A DNA stretch of 50,642 bases. Source: Micromonospora arborensis. Its GTDB lineage: Bacteria; Actinomycetota; Actinomycetes; Mycobacteriales; Micromonosporaceae. This document shows positions 1 through 7,089 of this stretch, piece after piece. Location: the NCBI RefSeq assembly GCF_003205615.1, contig NZ_PYBV01000034.1, forward strand, positions 1 through 50,642, read 5' to 3'. Made by a program: the position numbers and the translations under genes. Position 1 is the stretch's first letter; every line of letters begins with the position of its first letter. The notes below the pieces were generated by a model, which saw nothing but the letters and a program-made list of their open reading frames with translations, searched no databases and was not told where the DNA came from.

Positions 1-10
1 ACCTGACCGA

Positions 11-55
11 CCCCCACCCCACCCACCCACCCCACCCACCCACCCCACCCCGCCC
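11..55. repeat. C-rich CCCA/CCCCA tract
   Basis: Eleven or so C-runs of 3-5 bases are separated by single A or G bases. The minus strand therefore has many closely spaced G-runs and could form G-quadruplexes. Low complexity is seen directly; structure is inferred. Confidence 0.6.
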
Positions 56-84
56 GCGCTGTCCGCGCTGCCCCCCTTTCCCCG

Positions 85-144
85 GTTGATCAAGAGCTTT
101 CCGTCATGCCGAGCCCGATTTCTGACCCAAACCTCTTGATCAAC
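85..144. repeat. Inverted repeat, 12-bp arms GTTGATCAAGAG
   Basis: Perfect 12-bp arms lie at 85-96 and 133-144 and are separated by 36 bp. The TTGATCAAG core is also the outer part of the hairpin after infB (24905-24946). It may be a dispersed intergenic palindrome or the terminator of a gene left of the window. Confidence 0.65.
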
Positions 145-146
145 AG

Positions 147-204
147 TGGGGGCGGGGGAGGGGGTGAGGGGAGGGGGAGAGGGGGGTGGGGGTGGGGCGC
201 GGGG
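147..204 (+). repeat. G-rich tract, potential G-quadruplex
   Basis: Runs of 3-6 G separated by one or two bases continue for almost 60 bp just after the inverted repeat. Several non-overlapping GGG runs satisfy the usual G-quadruplex pattern on the plus strand; actual folding is inference. Confidence 0.55.
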
Positions 205-397
205 CACTTGCCGGGTACGGCGGATCGCCGTACGTGAGAGAGAGGCGTGCCCCGCGCCGCCGCGGTCCGGGCGGTCCGAGCGCCCGGGGGTGGCCCGATG
301 AGGTCGGGCCTGGTCACGGGGTCAAGGATGGGGCCCGCGTCGGCCTGACGGCAACGTATTTAGCCGCGACGGCGGTGAGATTCCCACCGTCATCGTA

Positions 398-427
398 TTG
401 ACCGCCTTGATCGGCCGGGACGACACT
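398..427 (+). promoter_or_regulatory. Candidate promoter of the APC permease gene
   Basis: A TTGACC -35-like hexamer (398-403) is followed after 18 bp by GACACT (422-427), with the permease RBS about 28 bp downstream. The -10 match is partial (A2, A4, T6), so this is a prediction only. Confidence 0.35.
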
Positions 428-467
428 TTGCGCACTCGCACGCGGAACCACCTCAGGGAGGTGTGCA

Positions 468-2054
468 GTGGCAACGACCCCCGTGCCAACCGCCGAGCAA
501 CCGATGGACGACGACGCCCGACGGCTCGCCGAACTCGGCTACAAACAGGAGCTGCGCCGCAAGTGGAGCGGCTTCTCCAACTTCGCCATCTCGTTCTCGA
601 TCATCTCGATCCTGGCCGGCTGCTTCACCACCTTCGGTCAGGCGTGGAACAACGGCGGGCCGGTCGCCATCTCCTGGGGCTGGCCGCTGATCTCGCTGTT
701 CATCCTGATCATCGGTTTCTGCATGGCGGAGTTGGTCTCGGCGTACCCGACTGCGGGCGGGATCTACTGGTGGGCGGCCACCATGGGTCGCCCGGTGCAC
801 GGCTGGTTCACCGGCTGGTTGAACCTGATCGGCCTCGTCGCGGTCACCGCCTCGGTCGACTACGGCTGCGCGACGTTTCTCAACCTCACCCTGTCGGCGC
901 TCGTCGACGGCTGGGCCGGGACGCTGCGTCAGGCGTTCGTCCTGTTCGTGATCATCCTGGCGCTGCACGGTCTGATCAACATCTTCGGGCACCGGATCAT
1001 CGACGTACTCCAGAATGTCTCGGTCTGGTGGCACGTGGCCGGCGCGGCCGTCGTGGTGGCCATCCTGGTCTTCGTGCCGGACAACCACCAGAGCTTCCAG
1101 TTCGTGTTCACCGAGCGGTTCAACAACTCCGGCTTCGGTGCCGGGGACACCGGTGGTCTGACGTTCTGGTTCTACGTGTTGCCGCTGGGCTTCCTGCTGA
1201 CCCAGTACACGATCACCGGCTTCGACGCCTGCGCGCACGTCTCCGAGGAGACCCGGGGCGCCTCGCAGGCCGCGGCCCGTGGGCTCTGGCAGTCGATCTT
1301 CTATTCGGCGATCGGTGGCTGGATCCTGCTGCTGGCATTCCTCTTCGCGGCCACCGACGTCGAGGCGGTCAACGCCGCGGTCGGCTTCTCCGGTGCCATC
1401 TTCGAGTCCGCGCTGACGCCGGTCTTCTTCAAGATCGTCATCATCATCTCCACCATCGGCCAGTTCTTCTGTGGCATGAGCTGCGTGACGTCGATGAGCC
1501 GCATGGCGTACGCGTTCAGCCGCGACCGGGCGGTGCCCGGCTGGCGGCTCTGGTCGACGGTCGACCGCAACGGCACCCCGGTCAACGCGATCATCGGCGC
1601 CACCCTGGCCGGCCTCGTGCTCACCCTGCCGGCCCTCTACGAGAGCGCGGCCGGCATCCCCATCGCCTTCTACGCGGTGGTCTCCGTCGCGGTGCTCGGG
1701 CTCTACCTGTCCTTCCTCATCCCGATCGCGCTACGACTGCGGATGGGCGACAGGTTCGTTCCGGGGCCGTGGACGCTGGGACGGAAGTACAAGCTGCTCG
1801 GCTGGATCGCGGTCGTCGAGATCGCGGTCATCGCGGTCTACTTCGTGCTGCCGATCGTGCCCTCCGGGGTGCCCGGCAACGACGGGTTCACCTGGTCGGC
1901 GGTGAACTACGCGCCGCTGGCCGTCGGCGGGGTGCTGCTGGTGGTCGCCGTCTGGTGGTACGCCTCGGCCCGTCGCTGGTTCACCGGCCCGGTCCGTACC
2001 GTCGAGGAGCCGGCCGCCAGGTCAGAACCGGCGGCGGCCGACGGGTCCGATTGA
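468..2054 (+). CDS. APC-family amino acid/amine permease
   Basis: This 528-residue protein is a polytopic inner-membrane transporter of the APC superfamily. About 12 hydrophobic segments run from residue 36 to 510. The N-terminal stretch GYKQELRRKWSGFSNFAIS is typical of the amino acid/choline transporter (GABA permease-like) branch. The GTG start is chosen because AGGGAGG lies 6 nt upstream. It is the first gene of a gamma-glutamylation cluster (ligase at 3374, dehydrogenases at 4847 and 6208, hydrolase at 7031), so the imported substrate is probably a primary amine or amino alcohol. That substrate assignment is inference; the fold is clear. It converges on the sugar dehydrogenase gene, only 16 bp away. 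Confidence 0.85.
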   Translation: MATTPVPTAEQPMDDDARRLAELGYKQELRRKWSGFSNFAISFSIISILAGCFTTFGQAWNNGGPVAISWGWPLISLFILIIGFCMAELVSAYPTAGGIYWWAATMGRPVHGWFTGWLNLIGLVAVTASVDYGCATFLNLTLSALVDGWAGTLRQAFVLFVIILALHGLINIFGHRIIDVLQNVSVWWHVAGAAVVVAILVFVPDNHQSFQFVFTERFNNSGFGAGDTGGLTFWFYVLPLGFLLTQYTITGFDACAHVSEETRGASQAAARGLWQSIFYSAIGGWILLLAFLFAATDVEAVNAAVGFSGAIFESALTPVFFKIVIIISTIGQFFCGMSCVTSMSRMAYAFSRDRAVPGWRLWSTVDRNGTPVNAIIGATLAGLVLTLPALYESAAGIPIAFYAVVSVAVLGLYLSFLIPIALRLRMGDRFVPGPWTLGRKYKLLGWIAVVEIAVIAVYFVLPIVPSGVPGNDGFTWSAVNYAPLAVGGVLLVVAVWWYASARRWFTGPVRTVEEPAARSEPAAADGSD

Positions 2055-2073
2055 CCCGTGCCCGGCCGGGTCA
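2052..2073. terminator. Shared hairpin between convergent genes
   Basis: TGACCCG (2052-2058) and CGGGTCA (2067-2073) form a 7-bp stem with an 8-nt loop. The arms contain the stop codons of both convergent genes, so one hairpin could act in both directions. No U-tract is visible. Confidence 0.45.
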
Positions 2074-3282
2074 GGGCCGTGTGGGGTTCGCGCGACGGAA
2101 TCCGGCGCGACCGGCGGGCGGCGGCTGCCGCTCGCCGGTCGTGAACCGGAGGATGCGATCGTCCGGTGGCCTCGGCGTGCCATTGCCGTCGCGGTTGCTG
2201 GTGGCCACCCACAGCGAACCGTCCGGGGCCACCTCCACGGTACGAAGCCGGCCGTAGGCACCCACCAGCTCGGCGGACGGTGTGCCGACCGTGCCGGCGG
2301 GGCTGACCGGAACGGCCCACAGCCGAGCTCCCCGCAGCGCGGCGACGAACAGCGTCCCGCCTGCGAAGGTGGCACCGCTCGGCGACGCCTGTGCCGGGGG
2401 CCAGACGACCACCGGGGCACGGAACCGGGGGTCGCTGCTCGGGCCCTCCACGATCGGCCAGCCGTAGTTGCCACCGGCGACGATGCGGTTCACCTCGTCC
2501 CACGTGTTCTGGCCGAACTCGGTGGCGAACAGTCGGCCCTGCGCGTCCCAGGTCAGACCCTGCACGTTGCGGTGGCCGTAGCTGAACACGGGCGAGCCGG
2601 GGAACGGATTGCCCGCCGGGATGCGCCCGTTCGGCCGGATCCGCAGGATCTTGCCGTTCCGGCTGGCCAGGTTCTGCGCGTTGGCAGGGACGCCCGCGTC
2701 ACCGACGCCGACGTAGAGCAGCCCGTCGGGGCCGAAGGCGATCCGGCCGCCGTTGTGGATCGACGCCCGCGCGAGGCCGCTGAGGATCACCTGCTGGTAC
2801 TGCGGCGCGTTCAGTCGGAACCGCGCGATCCGGATGTCGGACGCGGTGGTGAAGCAGACGTAGACCCACCGGTCGAGGCGGTACGTGGGCGAGACCGCCA
2901 GGCCGAGCAGACCCCCCTCGCCGCCGCCGACCACTCCGGTGATCCGGGCGACCGGCGCGGGTGGTCGACCCGGTCGTATTCGCAGCACGGTGCCCTGGTC
3001 GCGCTGGGCCACGAGTGCGCTGCCGTCGGGCAGGAAGTCGAGCCCCCAGGGGACTTCGAGCCCGCTCGCGACGACCTCCGGTTGGGCGAAGTCGAAATCG
3101 CCCGCGCCCAGTGCGAGGACCGACCCGCCCTCCGGCCGACCGCCCGCCGAGACCCCCGCCGTGCCCGCCCCGGCGCTCGCTGTCGTGCCTGCCTCGCCAC
3201 TCGCCGTCGTGCCTGCCTCGGCGCTCGCTGTCGTGCCCAGCCCGAGGGCGAGGAGAGCGGTCAAGATGACTCGAAGACGCAT
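2071..3282 (-). CDS. PQQ-dependent sugar dehydrogenase-like (GSDH/Hhip) secreted protein
   Basis: The 403-residue product has a signal peptide (MRLRVILTALLALGLGTTAS), an Ala/Thr/Gly-rich linker, then a beta-propeller of the glucose/sorbosone dehydrogenase family. Family hallmarks seen are NGGRIAFGPDGLLYVGVGD, YGHRNVQGLTWD and GGNYGWPIVEG. The ATG at 3282 is preceded by GAGGAG, which is better than any upstream start. Members oxidise aldoses with PQQ or act as related propeller proteins; substrate and cofactor use here are unknown. The product is probably exported. The gene lies antiparallel inside the gamma-glutamyl cluster and is probably not part of it functionally. Confidence 0.85.
   Translation of the reverse strand: MRLRVILTALLALGLGTTASAEAGTTASGEAGTTASAGAGTAGVSAGGRPEGGSVLALGAGDFDFAQPEVVASGLEVPWGLDFLPDGSALVAQRDQGTVLRIRPGRPPAPVARITGVVGGGEGGLLGLAVSPTYRLDRWVYVCFTTASDIRIARFRLNAPQYQQVILSGLARASIHNGGRIAFGPDGLLYVGVGDAGVPANAQNLASRNGKILRIRPNGRIPAGNPFPGSPVFSYGHRNVQGLTWDAQGRLFATEFGQNTWDEVNRIVAGGNYGWPIVEGPSSDPRFRAPVVVWPPAQASPSGATFAGGTLFVAALRGARLWAVPVSPAGTVGTPSAELVGAYGRLRTVEVAPDGSLWVATSNRDGNGTPRPPDDRILRFTTGERQPPPAGRAGFRRANPTRP
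3152..3240 (-). repeat. 24-bp tandem repeat in the linker of the sugar dehydrogenase gene
   Basis: Two near-identical 24-bp units (3176-3199, 3200-3223), a truncated third (3224-3240) and a degenerate upstream unit encode an 8-residue repeat of the type EAGTTASA after the signal peptide. The length is a multiple of three, so copy-number changes would keep the frame. Confidence 0.7.
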
Positions 3283-3373
3283 GACTTCTCCTCGCGTGGT
3301 TTGCCGTCGGCCGGGCCGGGGGCATTGACGGTGATCCGGATTGCCAGTAGACCTTGGTGATGGAGGCCCGCTG

Positions 3374-4738
3374 ATGAGCAGAACGCCGTTTTCGCTGGAA
3401 GAGTTGCGGGTCGCCGTCCAAGCCGGTGAGATCGACACCGTGGTGCTGGCCCTCGTCGACATGCAGGGCCGCTTGCAGGGCAAACGGTTCCACGCGCCCT
3501 ACTTTCTCGACCAGGTGGTCGCCAACGGCAGCGAGGGTTGCAACTATCTGCTCGCCGTCGACGTCGACATGAACACCGTCGACGGGTACGCGATGTCGAG
3601 CTGGGAGCGCGGCTACGGTGACTTCGCGATGGTGCCGGATCTCGGCACGTTGCGCCGGATGCCCTGGCAACCGGGCTCCGCGTTGCTGCTGGCCGACCTG
3701 ACCTGGCTCGACGGGTCGGGTGACGTGGTCGCCTCGCCCCGGCAGATCCTGCGCCGCCAACTGGACCGGCTGGCCGAGCACGGGCTGACCGCGTACGCCG
3801 GCACCGAGCTGGAGTTCGTGCTGTTCCGCGACTCGTACGAGGACGCCTGGCGGCGCGGCTACCGCGACCTCACCCCGGCCAACCAGTACAACGTGGACTA
3901 CTCGCTGCTCGGCACCGCCCGGGTGGAGCCGCTACTGCGCCGGATCCGCACCGAGATGGCCGGCGCCGGGCTGACGCCGGAGAGCGCCAAGGGTGAGTGC
4001 AACCTCGGCCAGCACGAGATCGCCTTCCGCTACGACGAGGCGGTCGCCTGCGCCGACCACCACGTGATCTACAAGAACGGCGCCAAGGAGATCGCCGCCC
4101 AGGAGGGCATGGCGATCACCTTCATGGCCAAGCCGAACGCGCGGGAGGGCAACTCCTGCCACATCCACTTCTCGCTGCGGGACACCACCGGGGCCTCGGC
4201 GATGCTCGGCGACGGGCCGGCGCACCTGTCGCAGACCGGGCAGCGGGTGCTCGCCGGGCTGCTCGCCACCATGCGGGAGTTCAGCCTGCTCTTCGCCCCC
4301 AACATCAACTCCTACAAGCGTTACCAGCCGGGTTCGTTCGCCCCGACTGCGCTGCGCTGGGGTGTGGACAACCGCACCTGCGCCCTGCGGGTGGTGGGGC
4401 ACGGGCAGGGCATGCGGGTGGAGAACCGGGTGCCCGGCGCCGACGTCAACCCGTACCTGGCCATCGCCGGGCTGGTAGCGGGCGCGCTGCACGGCATCGA
4501 TGGCGAGCTTGCGTTGGGGGAGGAGTGCACCGGCAACGCGTACGACGACCCGGAGGCCGAGCGGGTCCCCGGCACCCTGCGCGACGCCCTGACCCTGTGG
4601 GAGGACTCCACGGTGGCTCGGGACGCGTTCGGCGCCGAGGTGGTGGCCCACTACGCCAACCAGGCGAGGGTGGAACTCGCGGCCTTCGACGCCGCGGTGA
4701 CGGACTGGGAGCTGACCCGTGGCTTCGAACGCCTCTAG
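3374..4738 (+). CDS. Gamma-glutamyl-amine ligase of the glutamine synthetase family
   Basis: The 454-residue protein has the full GS fold. Visible motifs are GTELEFVLF (metal-binding Glu around 145-147), KGECNLGQHEIAF, HIHFSL, and NINSYKRYQPGSFAPTALRW followed by NRTCALRV. The adenylylation-type NLYDLP tyrosine of housekeeping GlnA is absent. Together with the neighbours this points to a PuuA/GlnA3/GlnA4-type enzyme that joins glutamate to a primary amine with ATP. GGAGG 7 nt before ATG 3374 decides the start; an in-frame upstream start at 3341 has no RBS. Downstream genes encode aldehyde dehydrogenase, SDR and gamma-glutamyl hydrolase. The substrate (putrescine, ethanolamine or other) cannot be read from sequence; ethanolamine-like is favoured by the SDR. 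Confidence 0.88.
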   Translation: MSRTPFSLEELRVAVQAGEIDTVVLALVDMQGRLQGKRFHAPYFLDQVVANGSEGCNYLLAVDVDMNTVDGYAMSSWERGYGDFAMVPDLGTLRRMPWQPGSALLLADLTWLDGSGDVVASPRQILRRQLDRLAEHGLTAYAGTELEFVLFRDSYEDAWRRGYRDLTPANQYNVDYSLLGTARVEPLLRRIRTEMAGAGLTPESAKGECNLGQHEIAFRYDEAVACADHHVIYKNGAKEIAAQEGMAITFMAKPNAREGNSCHIHFSLRDTTGASAMLGDGPAHLSQTGQRVLAGLLATMREFSLLFAPNINSYKRYQPGSFAPTALRWGVDNRTCALRVVGHGQGMRVENRVPGADVNPYLAIAGLVAGALHGIDGELALGEECTGNAYDDPEAERVPGTLRDALTLWEDSTVARDAFGAEVVAHYANQARVELAAFDAAVTDWELTRGFERL

Positions 4739-4750
4739 AACCCCCACCCC

Positions 4751-4824
4751 CGCGATCTTGCATTTTGTGTCGTCGAGCTGTGGTGAATCGTCGCTGATGT
4801 CGGGGCAGCAACTGCAAGATCGCG
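4751..4824. repeat. Inverted repeat, 12-bp arms CGCGATCTTGCA
   Basis: Perfect 12-bp arms at 4751-4762 and 4813-4824 enclose a 50-bp spacer between the ligase and the aldehyde dehydrogenase genes. The right arm ends 3 bp before the RBS of the downstream gene. It could be a transcription attenuator or a dispersed palindromic element. Confidence 0.7.
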
Positions 4825-4846
4825 CGGAGGAAGGGCGGGTCAGGAC

Positions 4847-6202
4847 GTGACGGTTGTGGTGGATCCGGCTTCTGGGGTTGGGTTTCGGGAGGTTCCGGGG
4901 GCCTCCGCCGACGAGGTCGACGCGGCGATCGCGCGAGCCGCGAAGGCCTTCGAGACGTGGCGGAACGTGGCTCCGGGGGACCGGGCGCGGCTCCTGCGGC
5001 GGTTCGCCGCTGTCGTCGACGCGCGGCTGGACGAGTTGGCCGCGTTGGAGGTCCGCAACGCGGGTCACACCATCGGCAACGCCCGGTGGGAGGCCGGCAA
5101 CGTCCGCGACGTCCTGGACTACTACGCCGGGGCGCCGGAGCGGCTGACCGGGCGGCAGATCCCGGTGCCCGGCGGGCTGGACGTCACCTTCCACGAGCCA
5201 CTCGGCGTGGTCGGGGTGATCGTGCCGTGGAACTTCCCGATGCCGATCGCCGCGTGGGGGTTCGTCCCGGCCCTGGCCGCCGGCAACACGGTGGTGCTCA
5301 AACCCGCCGAGTTGACGCCGCTCACCGCGCTGCGGCTGGCCGAGTTGGCCCGCGAGGCGGGCCTGCCCGACGACGTGTTCATCGTCGTACCGGGTGCGGG
5401 CGCGGTGGTGGGTGAGCGGTTCGTCAGCCACCCGGCGGTCCGCAAGATCTGCTTCACCGGCTCCACCGAGGTCGGCACCCGGATCATGGCCGGTTGCGCC
5501 GCCCAGGTGAAGCGACTCACCCTGGAGCTGGGCGGCAAGAGCGCCAACATCGTGTTCGCCGACGCCGACCTGGAACGCGCCGCCGCGACCGCGCCGGGCG
5601 CGGTCTTCGACAACGCCGGCCAGGACTGCTGCGCACGGTCGCGGATCCTGGTCCAGCGTTCGGTGTACGACCGCTTCCTGGCCCTCCTCGAACCAGCGGT
5701 ACGCGCGGTGCGGGTGGAGGACCCGTCCCGGGAGACCGCCGAGATGGGTCCCCTGATCTCCGCGGCTCACCGGGACCGGGTCGCCGGCTACCTGGCCGGG
5801 GCGACTGTCGCCTTCGCCGGCTCGTGCCCCGACGGCCCCGGCTTCTGGCACGCGCCCACCGTGCTGCTGGCCGACTCGCCGGCCGACCGGCACTGGCGGG
5901 AGGAGATCTTCGGCCCGGTGGTCTCGGTGCTGCCGTTCGACGACGAGGCCGACGCGGTCCGGCTCGCCAACGACACCGAGTACGGGCTCTCCGGCTCGAT
6001 CTGGACCCGGGACGTGGGTCGCGCGCTGCGCCTGGCCCGCGCCGTCGAGTCGGGCAACCTCAGCGTCAACTCGCACTCCTCGGTGCGCTACTGGACCCCG
6101 TTCGGCGGGATGAAGCGCTCCGGGCTCGGCCGTGAGCTGGGCCCGGACGCGCTGCACTCCTTCACGGACGTCAAGAACGTGTTCATCGCGACGGAGGAGT
6201 GA
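4847..6202 (+). CDS. NAD(P)-dependent aldehyde dehydrogenase (PuuC-like role)
   Basis: The 451-residue ALDH carries PWNFPM (nucleotide-binding region), ELGGKSANIVF with the general-base Glu at about 227, NAGQDCC with catalytic Cys at about 261, and EEIFGPVVSVLPF. The 34-residue Glu-Cys spacing is normal for the superfamily. It would oxidise a gamma-glutamyl aldehyde to the acid in the cytosol. The GTG start follows GGAGGAAGG at somewhat long spacing (about 11 nt); an internal start is possible but would remove conserved N-terminal residues. Its stop overlaps the Shine-Dalgarno of the SDR, implying translational coupling. Confidence 0.88.
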   Translation: MTVVVDPASGVGFREVPGASADEVDAAIARAAKAFETWRNVAPGDRARLLRRFAAVVDARLDELAALEVRNAGHTIGNARWEAGNVRDVLDYYAGAPERLTGRQIPVPGGLDVTFHEPLGVVGVIVPWNFPMPIAAWGFVPALAAGNTVVLKPAELTPLTALRLAELAREAGLPDDVFIVVPGAGAVVGERFVSHPAVRKICFTGSTEVGTRIMAGCAAQVKRLTLELGGKSANIVFADADLERAAATAPGAVFDNAGQDCCARSRILVQRSVYDRFLALLEPAVRAVRVEDPSRETAEMGPLISAAHRDRVAGYLAGATVAFAGSCPDGPGFWHAPTVLLADSPADRHWREEIFGPVVSVLPFDDEADAVRLANDTEYGLSGSIWTRDVGRALRLARAVESGNLSVNSHSSVRYWTPFGGMKRSGLGRELGPDALHSFTDVKNVFIATEE

Positions 6203-6207
6203 CGCCA

Positions 6208-6975
6208 GTGCAGGGTCGTTTGCAGGACCGGGTGGCCGTGGTCACCGGGGCGGGCAGCGGGATCGGGTTGGCCACCGTGCGGCGGTTCGCCGCCGAGGGG
6301 GCCCGGGTGGTCTGCGTGGACATCGACACGACCGCCGGCGAGAAGGCCGCCGAGGAGTGCGGCGGCGAGTTCGTGGCCACCGACGTCGCCGACGAAGCAG
6401 CGGTACGTGACCTGTTCGACGGGGTGGCCGACCGGCACGGGCGGGTCGACATCGCGTTCAACAACGCCGGCATCTCCCCGCCGGACGACGACTCCATCCT
6501 GGACACCGGCCTCGACGCCTGGGAACGGGTGCTGCGGGTCAACACCACGAGCGTCTACCTCTGCTGCAAGTACGCCATACCGCACATGCGCCGTCAGGGC
6601 CGAGGATCGATCATCAACACCGCCTCGTTCGTGGCGTTGATGGGTGCCGCGACGTCGCAGATCGCGTACACCGCCAGCAAGGGCGGCGTGCTGGCGATGA
6701 CCCGGGAGCTGGGCGTGCAGTTCGCCCGTGACGGCATCCGGGTCAACGCGCTCTGCCCCGGCCCGGTGGCCACTCCGTTGCTGCTGGAACTGTTCGCCGC
6801 CGACCCGGAGCGGGCTGCCCGTCGACTGGTGCACGTGCCGATGGGTCGCTTCGGGCAACCGGAGGAGATCGCCGCCGCGGTGGCGTTCCTGGCCAGCGAC
6901 GACGCCTCGTTCATGACCGCCGCGCAGTTCGTGGTCGACGGCGGCATCACGGGCGCGTACGTCACCCCGCTGTGA
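6208..6975 (+). CDS. Short-chain dehydrogenase/reductase of the gamma-glutamyl cluster
   Basis: The 255-residue classical SDR has the Rossmann motif TGAGSGIG, NNAG, and the catalytic YTASK (Tyr154, Lys158). The C-terminal VDGGITGAY is typical of FabG-like enzymes. I chose GTG 6208 because GGAGGAG inside the preceding gene lies 8 nt upstream; GTG 6199 overlaps that SD and has none of its own. In this operon it most likely oxidises an alcohol group of a gamma-glutamylated amino alcohol to the aldehyde used by the ALDH. This replaces the amine oxidase step of the classical Puu route; that role is inference. Confidence 0.85.
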   Translation: MQGRLQDRVAVVTGAGSGIGLATVRRFAAEGARVVCVDIDTTAGEKAAEECGGEFVATDVADEAAVRDLFDGVADRHGRVDIAFNNAGISPPDDDSILDTGLDAWERVLRVNTTSVYLCCKYAIPHMRRQGRGSIINTASFVALMGAATSQIAYTASKGGVLAMTRELGVQFARDGIRVNALCPGPVATPLLLELFAADPERAARRLVHVPMGRFGQPEEIAAAVAFLASDDASFMTAAQFVVDGGITGAYVTPL

Positions 6976-7089
6976 GCGCGGAGAGTGAGCCGGTTCTGCG
7001 AGCCCCGCAGTCGCGAACGGTGCCGGCCCTGTGAGCGCGAGGAGTGAGCCGGTTCTGCGAGCCCCGAAGTCGCGAACGGTGCCGGCCCT
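6972..7089 (+). repeat. Tandem pair of 59-bp repeats beginning on a stop codon
   Basis: Copy 1 (6972-7030) and copy 2 (7031-7089) differ at only three positions. Copy 1 begins GTGAGCGCG, and its TGA is the stop codon of the SDR gene. Copy 2 supplies the first codons of the gamma-glutamyl hydrolase. A related sequence starts at 13585, again on a stop codon. Confidence 0.85.

Larger units (their letters stand above)
1..467. other. Non-coding left edge with C- and G-rich tracts
   Basis: I see no convincing gene in this stretch; the open frames here are low-complexity and have no ribosome binding site. It holds a C-rich tract (about 11-55, runs of CCCC/CCCA), a 12-bp inverted repeat (85-144), a G-rich tract (147-204) and, near its right end, a likely promoter for the permease gene at 468. 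Confidence 0.7.

Noticed and set aside
186..401. 71-codon plus-strand frame near the left edge
   Set aside because: It starts in the G-rich tract, lacks an RBS and has no sensible protein composition.
398..2257. Long (619-codon) open frame overlapping the APC permease
   Set aside because: It is Arg/Pro/Gly-rich, has no recognisable domain and is in the +2 frame of a clear permease; such shadows are normal at this GC content.
3932..6157. 741-codon minus-strand open frame opposite the ligase and ALDH genes
   Set aside because: No motifs, runs antisense through two well-supported enzymes; a GC-driven shadow.
6972..7089. CRISPR-like repeat at the hydrolase start
   Set aside because: The two copies are directly adjacent without spacers and overlap coding ends; no cas genes are present.
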